A stretch of 64,000 nucleotides of DNA, from assembly GCF_036884655.1 (NCBI RefSeq), contig NC_088342.1, positions 10,225,501 to 10,289,500 of the forward strand, given 5' to 3'. This DNA is from Musa acuminata AAA Group. Taxonomy: Eukaryota; Streptophyta; Magnoliopsida; Zingiberales; Musaceae. Every line of letters starts with the position of its first letter. The first letter of the stretch is position 1. Below the pieces are notes generated by a model. It saw nothing but the letters and a program-made list of their open reading frames with translations, was not told the origin of the DNA and did no database searches. The position numbers and the translations under genes are program-made. Positions 1 to 19,101 of this stretch are shown here, piece by piece.

Positions 1-215
1 ATGAAGATATCTAAGCCAAGATCTATGATCTTGATGTTATTGTGATCCTTTGATTATTCTAGAGAAGACATATTGTAAACCTGTTATCATTACTATTGAT
101 AGTGGATGTTTGAGATGGACTACGGTCCCGTGGTTTTTTCCACATTGGGTTTTTCACGTTAAAAGATTTGGTCTCATTGTGTGATTGATTTTTTGCTTTG
201 CTATTTATGCTGTGC
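1..215 (+). mobile_element. End of a Ty1-copia-type LTR (fragment)
   Basis: The stretch around 100-175 has the usual 3' part of plant copia LTRs: a run of the type 'tggactacggtcccgtgg' followed by a T-rich stretch, then 'ccacattgggttttt' and 'cacgtt'. This is recalled family style, not a database match. No gag or pol coding lies beside it in the window, so it is a solo LTR, a truncated copy, or the edge of an element lying to the left. The right boundary is approximate. Confidence 0.55.
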
Positions 216-1345
216 TGGTTGATATTTTCATTTGGATATCAAGTTGGTATTTTGATGAGAAACCCATTTTGAGACACAAAGAGGGAAAAAAATATTCCGC
301 TGTTTTTCCCAACAGAAACGAGATTTCACTCGAAAACAAACACCCGAATTTTTTATTGAACTTTTATGATCTAATATATTATTTTGATATTATACTTTTT
401 GTTCCGACAAAAAGATATTTGGGTGATTTCGCCTTTGGATCCACAGGTTAGGCCAGTGGGAGCCACATCGCATGAGAGATAATAATGGGAGACTAACTTT
501 GTTTTCTGAATAGCAAAGACAGTGACATCGAGTGGTGTTCTTGCTTTGCTCTCTGAGAGAATACATATCTCGATCTGACTCATTATGAATTTGGAAATTA
601 CTCTCATAACGAAGATGTAAAACAAGATAACTTTGGGAGTGCACAGTTTCTCCATGCAAACACATCATCGTCGAAAGAGACAGCCCACCACCAGCAGGCT
701 AAAAGAGAAGACCCACCCGATCTAACTATGCAACAAGAGTAGGTTTGTTCATAGCTAAAACAGTTCGCTTGTCTTGTGATGATAGCTAAGCCTCCACATG
801 TATCGAAGGTTTCAGGGATTTTTGTTGAAAGAAAAGGACGGCCGAAACTATTTGGACATTCGAACGACTCGCATGATGCGATCAGTCAAATTAAATGATA
901 GATCGAAACATGATAAAGAGGACAAGGAGGCAGGGCTTCTTTTGTTTGGATGTGTGCACCAACTGTATGCATGATTTCTTTTTCTTCTAGATCACCAGCA
1001 ACATAGTATGATTCCAACACAAACAATACATTTGATTCAAGTCTTCCTTGAGATCATAAATCTCATTAACAAATATTTTGTTTTTTTTTCATCGATCGTA
1101 ATACAAGGTATGCGATACTACCATCGCTTCGGTACAATAATACTCGACATAACAACAGAATAATATGCACAGCTTACGCGACTCTTATACCCCACGATCC
1201 GCAATAAAGTTTTGCTGACAAACCTACATGCAACCATCAATTCTTTTGGAATTCACATGTCATGGGGACCAGGGAATCAAAGTTAATCATAGAGGAATGT
1301 CCAACATCTGCATCACCAGTTACCTTGCATAGCCGGTCTGATCGG
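216..1345. other. Intergenic DNA and 3' flank of the XBAT35-like gene
   Basis: I see no gene here. The open frames around 185-668 have no recognisable family and lie next to LTR debris. The last few hundred bases before 1345 probably hold the 3' untranslated region of the minus-strand E3 ligase gene. Confidence 0.5.
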
Positions 1346-4300
1346 TCAGACAGCATAGAGCTTTATAATCTGGTTTATTTTGGTGCGGCAAACAGGGCAT
1401 CCCCAATTCTTGGCTTCAATTTCCCTTAAACATGACATGCATCCTGCCATATGCCCACATGGAATACATGCTCCTTCCACTGGAGCATCCAAACAGATCA
1501 CACAACAACCTGTCGTGCTACTACTGCCTGCTTTGTCTTCGCCGGTTCCTGTTTTGGATGAGCTGGATGTAGAACTATCTTTAGCTTCAGAAGTTCCAGA
1601 TGCAGTCTTCACAAGCGGCATGCTTAGATCTATGGGGCTGCAATCTATAGATGGGTAGTGGATAGGGCCATCATAAAATGTATCTGCCGTCATTGGAGGA
1701 GCAGAAGGAACTACTTGGGTAGAAGGTGCCCCCTGGGATGATTGAACAACTGGAGTATCAGGGTTCTGCATGTAAGGTTGCAATGCATTTGTATTCAGCT
1801 GGACCTCAGGCACAGCCCACCCGTTGCATGTATTCGGTTCATTCATTAGCACTTGACCATTCACCTTTGAAGGAGCATCAACATCCGGAGTGCCCCAGCC
1901 ATTGTAAGAAGAGTTATCCGAAGAGCTGCCCCAACCATTTGTGTTGCTTGTTTGTGGATCAGATTGGATAAGAGGAGGCATGCCCTCCGCTATAGCTGTC
2001 TGTGTGGAGGCATTTATGGCCATTTCCAACTCTATATCTTCCGGGTTTGATGTAGGTGCAGCTGTTGATTGCGTTGAAGCATGTGAAATTACTTGCGGTA
2101 GACTAGGCACTGAGGTGCCTGTTGGCATTGCTGGAATGCAATCCATGACCTGTACCAGGCAACAATTTACAGATCATCGAAGCAAGTGATAAATTCGAAT
2201 TCCATTACCATGCAGGTGGAAAAATAATGCAATTGTTATGATGTTAGAAATGCAAGTAAAATTCCAATGCTTCAGTAAGCTTTATAATTGACATGGTTCC
2301 CAGGCACCAGAAACAAAGGAGTTGCAAATGGTTATGCTACACGATCATAGAAAATTACTTGAATAATTTGGATGGAATTTATTTTGACAAGCAAATACCT
2401 GGGAAATTCCTTGGCATGCACTGAAGAACCATCGTAATTGTTGTTTGTCACCTTCATATGCAGATAAAAACTTATATCGCGCTCCTGAATAAAAGGAATA
2501 ATTAAATCTACAAACATAAAACTGATCTGAGAAATAATACTGCAATTAATCCACAAGATGCAGGTGTTTCTGATGGTAGGAAAACCTCCTCTCATATTAA
2601 AACAACCTCAGTTAATGTCCATTATCAGCCATCAATCTTCACTGAAAGGATTGAGTCTATCATGCTTAATAATTGATGTTCCCAAAACATCTAGTATAAT
2701 TAAGTCACAAGGACAAGCAACATCAGAGAAGTAGCTTCTGGAAAAAAAAAAATCCCTTTAAGTTAGATTGCCTGAGGTCCTAAAAGACACTACATATGGA
2801 AGGGTACAATGGACTTCATAAAGAAATTCTTCTGGATTATGTGCTACTTGGGTTACCACATGGAAAAAGAACAAAATGCAGTGGAAAAAAAGGAGAATAT
2901 TATCTTTTGGCTGATAGCACTATGCATTAGAAGCAGTAACGTAGTATACACACAATATTTTTCCATTTCTTTCTTCAACTTACATCCAACCAATACATAA
3001 AATAACAAATTATGTATGATCACCACAGGGCAACTACAATGAAGACTTCACATAACATAGAAACAAACAAGAAAGGAACTTCCAATAGTTTACAAACAAT
3101 TAAAAGTATGATATGCCAATATATACACCTAATAAAATTTGGAAGTATAGAATCAAAATATTGCTTACCAGTGACGACCATAGCTTACATGCAATAATAC
3201 CAAAGCATGTAACCACAGACTACATTGGGATACATTGGAACTATCTATGCACCAAAGAATTGAGAATTCAGGTGGTATAAAACGTTAATCTGACTGTAAG
3301 CACTCAATCAATTTTATAGGAAACCTTTTCCATAAGTAGTCACCAGCACATGTGAACCAGTAGAGTTCAAATAGTGAGCTAGAACAAAAGGTGACCTAAA
3401 ATATATAAAAAGTTGATGCACCCCTAAGCTCGAGAAGTTTAAACAGAAACATAAAATGAGATGTTTGCCACTACAAAACAAAAAACTAAAGTAGATAATT
3501 TGTTTTAAACAATATAAAGAACCATAGATGTAAGATATAGAATCTTTTTTCACCAGCCTGAAGCCAGACTAAGCACCGCCCGGAGGGTCTCTGAACAGAA
3601 TTCAGTGACAAAATTTGAAAGTCATGGATTCACAAGCATGTGGAGTGGGAAATGTAAGCATTTTGGCCTCTGGAGAAGAGCCAAAAGATTACAGAGCTGA
3701 AAAGAAGTTTGATACTCTCAGAGACTACAGAAGCATTTTGAAGATAGAACACATGTTTGTTTTTTTTAAAACATAATATTTTATTTTTTTTAAAAATATT
3801 TAGGTTACAAGAGTTTGTTAAGGAAGAACTCCAAACCATGTTACACCTTGTATTTGCTTTTCTCAAGTTACTCTCACTCATTTAACAAATTCTAGAACAA
3901 TGGAGAGACATACTTGTAGCTTTATCAACAATGATAACAGCAGGATCTACTTGGTTGAATTTGGGCTCTTCAATATGAACGTTCCAGAGTTGAATAACAG
4001 TATGTGGTCTCGCAGTCTGCCAAAAAAAAAACTGAGTGAGTAGAAACCAATGACCTAACTGATTTGTTGACTACTTCAATGGAAAAAGAAAAGTATCTAG
4101 CCTTTTCCTGATAAAAGGAATAACAAACGGAACTCAGTTCAAAATTATGTAAATCTAAATTTTGTCTAGAGATTAAAGATGATTCATTTATGAGTAAACT
4201 AATACTTTGGCCAGTCCTCCTCTAAAACTGATACGCTGTGCTCTTAGTCATAAATCAGCATGACTTTCACAATTGAAATTCACAATACAAAAAATATTCA

Positions 4301-6754
4301 AAAAGAAAAAACCACACTCCAGTGGGACAAATATGAATTCTCAAGGCCAGACAAAAATAAACATTGCTCAGATCATTATATTAATCAAAGTGCAATTATG
4401 AAAAGGTAATTTGTTGCAAAAAATGCTTGAACAAGGTGCACAAAGTATCCTTGCTAAAGCATTTTCTGCATACAAACATGAGTGGTAATATTTGCCAAAT
4501 GTGCAACATACATAGTCAAACTACTGGTGGCTTAATATTAATGTTCAGCAAAATATTGAAAGCAAGATAAGAAATCATCTTAGAGATGGAAATGGAGAAC
4601 CCATACATGATGACGCTTCTGTGTTATACCTGCAGATCAGAATAAATAGCTAACTCAAACTTGAGGGGTCTTGTTGGATTACGAGCATCACTTGGCAAAA
4701 CAACTACCCAACTGCAGAATCAATGCAATGATGATCAGCATCTTCAGAACTCTTTAAGGAAATGAAAGTTCACATAAATATATTCTCTAGATTATACTAA
4801 TCACAGATGATGTTTCTCAAGGAAAAAACTTATATAAACATAAAGGACTAATAAAAGAATATACAGACATTTTCCGTGTCAACAGTTGTCGAGCAAGTGC
4901 TTCCAAAAAGCCTGGTCCATGAACTTCACGCAGCCATCCGGCGAAAAGAGAAACCCGGTTCTGAAAACAAGCGACATCAACAAAAGAACCACATATAACT
5001 TGCAATCACACAACAAATTTAGAACCCATGAATAACAGAGACTAAAACTAAAAGTTAAACAAGGATTTAGCATACCTCAATGGCCCGGACAACATTAATG
5101 TGCCCCTTTTCTCTAGCCAAATCAAGTGCAGTATGACAATCATCATTCATAATGAATGGATTTGCTGTGATATTTACGAAGTACACAAGAACCATCAACA
5201 ATAGAAAATGCAAGAGGAAAAAGAATATTTTGAACAGTAGCTGACATAGATGTACCTCCATTGGAAATAAGGAGATGAACAGTTTGCTCAAGGCCCTTCT
5301 TTGCAGCATGGTGCAAGGGAGTTCCTGCATGACACCCTCAAGTGGAAAAATAAAGGAATTTAAAGCTTCACATACTTTTCCATGTTCAATAATTTAATAA
5401 AAAACACACAAAAAAAGATGAAGGTACATATACCTGCTCCAAAAAAAAAAAAAAAAAGAAAATTATAATACACCAAATGAGACATATGCTATAAGCAGAT
5501 TTTATGTCATAATTCATTTGATTACAAACCCAGTTCTTCAATAAAGCATGCAGATTTTATTTTTGTAACAAATGCCTTGAAAAATAAAAGCCACTTGTGT
5601 AGAAATAAACAAGAATGAAAATGGTACAAAACCACAATGCCTTGCAATCAGTGTCGAGGGAGAGATTTGAAGAGAAGCAAAGAGATGAGAGAAAGTTATG
5701 TTGTTTATTTGGCTACAAATTTAGGACACAAAAGGAGAGAAGTAGATTGAATCACACTAGGGCATTATGAGCATACACACACAACGACCTAAGGCACGCA
5801 CCGACACAAATCACTGTTTTCTAACCACAAAAAATGGAAAATTAGGGGTAGAAGAAAATTTTAATTGATCCTTCATTCCTTTCCTCTTCATCCTAAAAGG
5901 ACAAGGCAAAAACAGTCTTCTCTTTTCTTTTCTTCTCTTTCTTGTCGATTATAAATTTCTGTATAGATTGTCAAAGGATGAGCTAAAAGCCTCTCAAAAA
6001 TCTGCTAGGTTAATTCATCTCATCAACTTACTCAAGAAGTATCAACACATCATTAATTATAAGTAAATATTGCAGTTTGAGTACCTGATTAAGTTAAGAA
6101 CAATACTCATAAATAACCAAAAAAAAAAAAACATAATCATCATTCAACTCTATGGATCTTGCCATCTTACACGGAGGGACAAAAACCAAGGTGACATAGC
6201 TTCCATCGGCATCAATTAGTTCGGCTCTAAGAACCTGTTAAAATAACCCTAGCTCATACTCCAAGTTGTATTAATTACGGAACCTAGTATTAATTTCGTG
6301 GCAGATTTATTTCGACATGATGCATTTTTTCTTATTTGAGGTGAACCAGATGTGACAAAATCCTGAATATGGCACCAGAATAAACTTCTCACCAGGCCTG
6401 TATACGTTGACATTGGCACCCATTTCAATCAGCGCCTTCGCGACAGGCAAGAGATCATGCCTCAAGCACGCAACGATCAAGGGGTTTTTCCCTTCTTTAT
6501 CCATCCACTGCAAACAAACACCAAGAAGCCAATCCAAGAAAACATAACTTCCAAAATTCTTTCGCAGCATTCGCTTACAGTTCGACGCAATTGGAATTCC
6601 AACATATCGTAATTGACCGAACACATTCGACGTGTATAATTGTGTGACTTACTTCAAGTCCGGCGCCTTGGCTGCGAAGGGCTCTAATCCCCTCGATGTT
6701 GCCATAGTTGACCTGCTGATAGAGCAATTCCTCCTTGGATTGTTGCGCTCCCAT
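1346..6754 (-). CDS. XBAT35: Ankyrin-repeat RING E3 ubiquitin ligase, XBAT35/XBOS34-like
   Basis: Nine coding exons on the minus strand join in phase: 6754-6653, 6507-6393, 5336-5256, 5164-5076, 4960-4869, 4711-4630, 4016-3914, 2484-2399 and 2149-1346 (517 aa). The N-terminus MGAQQSKEE fits an N-myristoylation signal. Ankyrin repeats span about residues 35-130 (GKNPLIVAC, GTPLHHAAKKG, CHTALDLAREKG). A C3HC4 RING closes the protein at about residues 466-505 (CVICLDAP, CGHMAGC, CPVC), followed by the family's terminal IKLYxV. XBAT34/35-type proteins are E3 ligases; Arabidopsis XBAT35 is implicated in ethylene-related responses and cell death. The low-complexity Ser/Thr-rich middle has three GW/WG motifs. 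The start is the first ATG and matches the family start. The intron between 3913 and 2485 is the longest. Exon boundaries were read by eye, but all phases close. Confidence 0.93.
1817..1936 (-). other. GW/WG motif cluster in the E3 ligase
   Basis: Within the last exon the protein carries NGWGSSS, YNGWGTP and CNGWAVP at about residues 321-363, in Ser/Asn/Pro-rich sequence. Such spaced tryptophan-glycine motifs resemble AGO-hook regions. Any Argonaute binding is inference only. Confidence 0.4.
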
Positions 6755-7316
6755 CGAGAAGACCTTCCTCCAGAAATCAAAACCCTAGTTAAACAACATA
6801 AATCGAACGAAGAGATTGAGCCTCTCCAAAAAGGGCTCTCAGAACAACAGGAAAGCCAATCCGCCACCAGAAAAAGGGATCTCCTTTCCCCAAAAAAGAT
6901 CGATGAAACGCCGAAAGATGCGACCTTTAATGGAGAATGAGAGGAATCGATGGAGGAAATCAGGAACGAAGGAGCGAAGACGCTCAGGAAGAACTCGGGC
7001 TTGAACGCACAAATTTTGTTCTAGAAGATTATTTGCTTTTGGGTATTAAATAAACATACGAATGTAAATAATTATCTATATAGATAATTAAATTATACTG
7101 CAAATGAAAATTAGCAAAAAAATATCAATTAGGAACACTGCAAGTTTTTTGATATCAAGCAAAAGAATGTATCACATTATTTTCCATTGCATGGAGTATT
7201 ATATTCGGAATGATTTATATAGTTGATTTTGTTTTGGAATAATGTCTTATAAATTTCTTGTATATGTAAAATGAATTAAATGTGTTAGATATTGATATCA
7301 CTACCATTCTAAGATT
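6755..7316. other. 5' flank of the XBAT35-like gene
   Basis: This upstream region starts with purine-rich probable 5' leader sequence (to about 7010) and then becomes very AT-rich. I see no gene. The plus-strand open frame at 6632-6940 overlaps exon 1 and is a shadow. Confidence 0.5.
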
Positions 7317-7500
7317 AAATCATCTCAACACAATAATAACATGTGATTTTTATTTAATTTATTTTATTTTTTCATCTATCACACCACGAGATAGATAAAT
7401 TGTTTTGAGTAAATTATCTCAACTCAATAATAACATGTGATTCATATTTAATTTAATTTATTTTTTCATGTATCACATCACGAGATAGATAAATTATTTT
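7317..7500. repeat. Direct tandem repeat, two units of about 94 bp
   Basis: Unit 1 (7317-7410) and unit 2 (7411-7500) share 'caataataacatgtgat' and 'cacgagatagataaatt' at the same spacing, with scattered substitutions and small indels. Confidence 0.8.
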
Positions 7501-8649
7501 AATAAAAAACATTTATTTTTGAAAAATTCTTATAACCTTCTTTTTAAAGATTCTCATGTAACGTACTTTCTTTCGTAAAATGATGATTTTCCTTTTACTT
7601 CCGTCACATTGATTGTCGCCTTTGTCTTTAGTGACCTCAACGAGCGGCTCCCCTACCTTTTGCTCACTACCTTCATATATTACCATTGATGGCGACCCGT
7701 GCACTCTCGCCCTCACTATCATCACTTACGACTGTCTATATTACTGTCGCAACCCTTCCCGCACCCCCCCCCCACAATATTGATCATGGGTGGGGTGCGA
7801 GAGTTGCCATCGCTTTTACCCTTGGCTGCCTTTGTTGTCACCTTGGCGAAGGGGGCTGAGGGTGAGGGCATGCGGGTGAGAGGGGAGGGGAAGTGTAAGG
7901 GTTACGTGCAAGGAAGGAGGACGCACGAGGGTCACCACTGTCTTCACCCTTAGATGTCTTTTTCATCATCTTGGCAAAGGGGGTTGTGGGTGAAAGCGAG
8001 GGCATACAAGTCACTCCTTTGCTTGTCATCACCTTGACAGAGGGAGCTAGTGTGGGTCGGAAGTGACGACCTACGAGTGGAAGGTAGAGACAGTATCATC
8101 CTCTTATAGAAAAGCTCTACGGGAATTTTGTTTAAAATAAGATGTTAATTAAAAATTATCAAAAATAAGTTTTTTTTTTTTTTTTTTTAACTTTGCCCTT
8201 ACGAATAGCTTCAAAAAAAAATCTTAAAATTTGATCGTATTAGTTTAAAAAATAGAAAGAAATTTTCATCACATTAAATCACATTCAAAACACTCATATA
8301 TGTTTGGACAACATATTAATGTATTAGTTATTAGGATATCTGTTGAGACAACATATTAATGTTATTTGATTTCTACGATGCCTCCTCCATCACACAAATT
8401 GATTTGGAAGAGGACTTGTTCATGCTTGTGCATAAAGGTCAACATTCTTGAATCCCATATTCTAGTTATAGTTTGGAAGGTGGAAAACATGTTGTAGAGA
8501 TAAGTTGTGTTAGATTTTGTTTACATCTATGAATAAACGTAGATACTCCCATTAATTATATATTAATTATAAAAAGTTTAAATCACTATCTTGAACGCAT
8601 GAAAGTATTACATCACTATTAGCTTAACCAAGTTGACCAAAGCATCATA
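7501..8649. other. Intergenic; GC-rich island in AT-rich DNA, no gene recognised
   Basis: At about 7690-8100 a GC-rich patch with repeated 'ccttggcgaaggggg'-like phrases sits in very AT-rich DNA. It resembles in style the interior of the inverted-terminus elements at 29.3 kb, so it may be a degraded non-autonomous transposon. A T-run lies at about 8168-8189. No coding gene is recognised. Confidence 0.4.
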
Positions 8650-8845
8650 TACCTTGATCTATGATTTGTCTTACCGATTAATTGTCGATACGATATTATG
8701 TATCAAACCATATTAACGTATCGATATGATACGATGGGATATATTTATAAATCAGTATGTTGCATTCGTATCGATCCCTTGTGGGATCAGTATGTATCGA
8801 CCATATCGAATAGTATGTCATGGTACTGATCTTATCAAAATTTTA
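8650..8845. repeat. TATCG/GTACC-type dispersed repeat, diverged copy A
   Basis: This stretch has densely spaced direct and inverted words such as 'tatcgatatgatacgat', 'gtatcgatccc' and 'gtatgtatcgacc'. It matches in style the better-preserved copies at 47.5, 50.4, 54.6, 61.2 and 62.6 kb. Confidence 0.45.
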
Positions 8846-9907
8846 TGTTAATCTATATCAACCAAAGTGAGAACGACTTACCTATTCACATGCTTTTCAC
8901 TATATACCAATAAAAAAAACATATATTTATAATTAAACATAGAATATAAAAGTGAAAATGTTAAGAAAACAAGATTGATTGGAATTATTATAACATAAAT
9001 ACAAAATTAAAACTAAGAATCTTATATGTAGTTTCTCGACCTAAAATTCTCAATGCACAGAGATACCGACTTAGCATTTGGATTAAAAAGAATAACTTAA
9101 TCAATATGTATTATATTTTAAGCCAATATTGTTATATAATGTGTATTATCATATCGAATATGATTAGCATTTTAGACAAATAATTTCCTTTTTTGCCATT
9201 TATTTTTCGGTATCTATGCAATTATATTTACGTATTCAGTACATACAAATTTGATGCTTAAGGTTGCATTGCTTCAATACTAATATAATTAAATTATATT
9301 AATAAACCTAATTCATTTTAACCACCAAGGTATTTTTTTTCCTATTGTACTTCACTACATTCTATATCTACATTAGTAGTTTAGAAAAACAAATATGAGA
9401 GTTTTATACCAAATTTTTTTATATTTGTTTTAGTTTTACTAATATTTTTTATTTATTTTTAAACTATTTAACAAAAGTATTTCACCACTTACAATTTTGG
9501 AATACATGATTAAAAACTCATGAGGACTTCAAATATTCGATAGATTATACCTTTATGTAAGATTAATAGTAGGAAAGAGGAGATAATTCAATAACCCATT
9601 GGATTCTAAAAGTAAAGCCATGTGTTCTAAATGAATTTTTAATATTTAGTTAATATTTCTTAGACTGTGATCTTTGTGAATGAAGGTTAAGAGTTGTATT
9701 GCTATCTTATACAAATGATTAGTGTTACAAATAGGTTGTTTGTCAAGCATTATCCAAGACATAATAGATAGAAATAAGATCGAATTGTATGAAATATATT
9801 GCTTGATTCTTTGAATCAAGTAAACAGTATACAAATCTTGAAATGTCTCCATGGATACATATCATTAGTAATGTCTTCAAATGACTCATAAAACTCCCTC
9901 CTATAGC
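8846..9907. other. AT-rich intergenic DNA
   Basis: Very AT-rich with no recognisable gene. The right end probably holds the 3' untranslated region of the minus-strand S28 peptidase gene. Confidence 0.4.
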
Positions 9908-16689
<6,782 letters not shown>

Positions 16690-16839
16690 AATTGGAGGAA
16701 GAAGAGAAGAGGAAGAAGAAAAGAGATCTTGCTCCCAAGATCTCTTTCTTCTTGGGAGGTTAATCTTTCGTTCTTAGGTGTTGCACATTTATATTGGCAC
16801 CCAACGTACCAATGCGAATATGTTGCAAAGAAAAAAGGA

Positions 16840-17110
16840 TGGTCATGAAGAGATGCCAACCCAATGGATGTTCTTGCTGGTTTGACGGGAGAGACAAACA
16901 ACCAATAACTTGGAATGACCGATAAATAGGAAGGATGGCTTAAAATACACACCTAATGGCCAATAAATAGGATCCCAAGTCAATGGAAGTTCGTGGTGGC
17001 TTGACGAGGGATAAAAATGGCCAATAAATAGGAAGGATGGTTTACAACACACACCTAATGACCAATAAATAGGGTGCCAAACTCGATGGAAGTTCTTCTT
17101 GGTTTGACAA
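16840..17110. repeat. Imperfect tandem repeats (about 102 bp) upstream of the S28 gene
   Basis: Two clear units start with 'ataaataggaaggatgg' at 16922 and 17024. Each continues through 'acacacctaatg', 'ccaataaatagg', 'atggaagttc' and 'ggtttgac'-like words. A partial earlier unit occupies about 16855-16915. They lie 150-420 bp upstream of the start codon, in the presumed promoter or 5' leader. Confidence 0.8.
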
Positions 17111-17570
17111 TGGAGAAGAACGACTAATTAATGTGGAGAAACCTGATAGATTTAAATATGTGTCTGATTTCGTCGGAAGATCTCTTCCTTCTTCCTGCTT
17201 TCACCCTCTTTTAACTTGTAAAATTTTCTTCATTTTTTTGCATCCGCATTACTAACATCCCTAGGGACGATAGTTGGATTTCGACCTATATTCTATATGG
17301 TACCTCTTTCGTTAAGCATGTTGAGATAAGGAATCTAACAAGAAGATACGGCTTCATGTGGATAGACGGTGTTCTGAAATATTTAGGTTTACCCAAAGTG
17401 TTTGCCGGGAAGCTTCTTCGGAATCATTTGTCTATTTTTTGACTATTTATCTAAATCCATTCATTCACAAGCTCAACCTTATCGTATTTGAATGTTCTTT
17501 TGTTTTAAATTGCTAAAACATTTTATAGCTTAACATTAGTGTTACTTTTACATACTTTTACTATAACACC
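17111..17570. other. Intergenic DNA
   Basis: AT-rich and non-coding on both strands as far as I can read. No feature recognised. Confidence 0.4.
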
Positions 17571-18100
17571 CCACCCCTATTCGTCCCACATAGAAAGTGG
17601 ACAAGACTTAGATTAACTTTTAAAGGATCTAATGAGTATACTATTATTAACTTTAATTTCATTTACAACCGGTCGTAGCCGATGGCTTGAAGAAGGTGCC
17701 TCCCTTAGCTTCACTGAACCAAATTTCTTATAAGTATGATTGCTAACTCTTTTAGCTTCTTTGGTTGAATTAAAACGATTCTATATTTCTCAACCATCAA
17801 GCCCAATGTCTAATTGACATAAATTAGTCATAGTATGAAGTCACCGTTGAGCTAAAAACGTCATAATTATTGATGGAGTCATGGTATTTACGACGGGTTA
17901 TAGGACCAATGGGTTAAGGAAGGTGCCTCCCTTAGTTTCACCCAAACCAAATATCTTTGCTAATTGTTTTTGGCTTCTTTGGTTAAACTGAAATGATTCT
18001 AAATTTCTCAACCATCAAGCCGGTGTCATCTCCTTGTGGATTAAAGCCATCGTCTTAACACATGACCAGTTCATGAATCTGACTCACAACGCATTGCATT
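17571..18100. mobile_element. LTR-like remnant with an internal duplication
   Basis: The stretch opens with 'taacaccccacccctattcg', a phrase typical of plant gypsy-type LTR starts. It contains two related segments, 17681-17803 and 17906-18022, sharing 'aaggtgcctcccttag', 'gcttctttggtt' and 'tttctcaaccatcaagcc'. No gag or pol is visible. Classification is tentative. Confidence 0.4.
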
Positions 18101-19101
18101 TGCTTACAATCCTTCTATTGTTGTTTGGTTTTTGAGAGGAATCTCATTGATGTTTTATCCTTAGCTTGTGAACTAAATGCAACAATAATTACTTTCATTC
18201 CTAAGAATAAAAATGGCATAGCACACTAATTTTCTGCTCAAGAATAAATATCAGTTTTTTTTTAATTTTCGATAGATGAACCTTTACTTTTTGAAAATAA
18301 AAAATAAATAGGAAGGTCATGTCATGATTATCTTGACATTTGAATTAAATGAGTTAAATTTTTAGTAATTTTTATTAAGGGTATAATATGGTTTCAGTCA
18401 GATTTATTTAGTGAACTTAAAAGAAACATCTCTATTAGCTCGATTCCATTTAGGATAGTTCGGAGATAACTAAGAGGGTGATTGGGGGATCCATCAAGGA
18501 GCCGACCAACGGTGCCCGAATTGATCCCTCTTATGCTCAAGCTGGTGAGGTGGAAAGTAGAATCGTAGGTAAATAATAATTGACCTTCATAATAATAAAT
18601 AAGTAAATTTTAAGTAAACCGAGACCAAAAGAATATTTTATAATATAGATAAAATATTTTTTTTTTGGATTCACCATTATTCTTACACTTAGGTTGCTAT
18701 CATGCTATACCAATCTCATTCCTTGTGCTAATCGAGCGACCATATGGTGAGCTACAATAAAGGGGTAAATTTTTCTCCTATCATAGGCTCCATCATTTGA
18801 CTTCTTCGATACACAAAGAAAAAAAAAAGAAATGGGGAATAATTTTTCCTTATATTTATCTGATTGCACAACATCCCGGTAATATATAAAATTGAAATCC
18901 GATACATTTGCTATTTTGGTCCCTCATATTGCCCAATCAATAGCTCGACCAAATGCTTCCAATCAATCTTTTCTTCCAAAAGAAAACCTCTCGAGCTGCT
19001 GTTCTTGTCGTTCTATCTTGAATTGTCAGTTGGCCACCACCAAACCGTTTCAGTTCTTGAAAGAATTGATGTCAGATGAATTTTAGTACTCGGACTATCT
19101 G
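18101..19101. other. Intergenic DNA and 3' flank of the MYB gene
   Basis: No gene recognised. The final few hundred bases likely include the MYB 3' untranslated region. Confidence 0.4.

Noticed and set aside
3543..3590. Possible extra exon of the XBAT35-like gene between 3913 and 2485
   Set aside because: It has splice-like ends, but its phase does not fit the next exon. Direct joining of 3914 to 2484 restores the family sequence.
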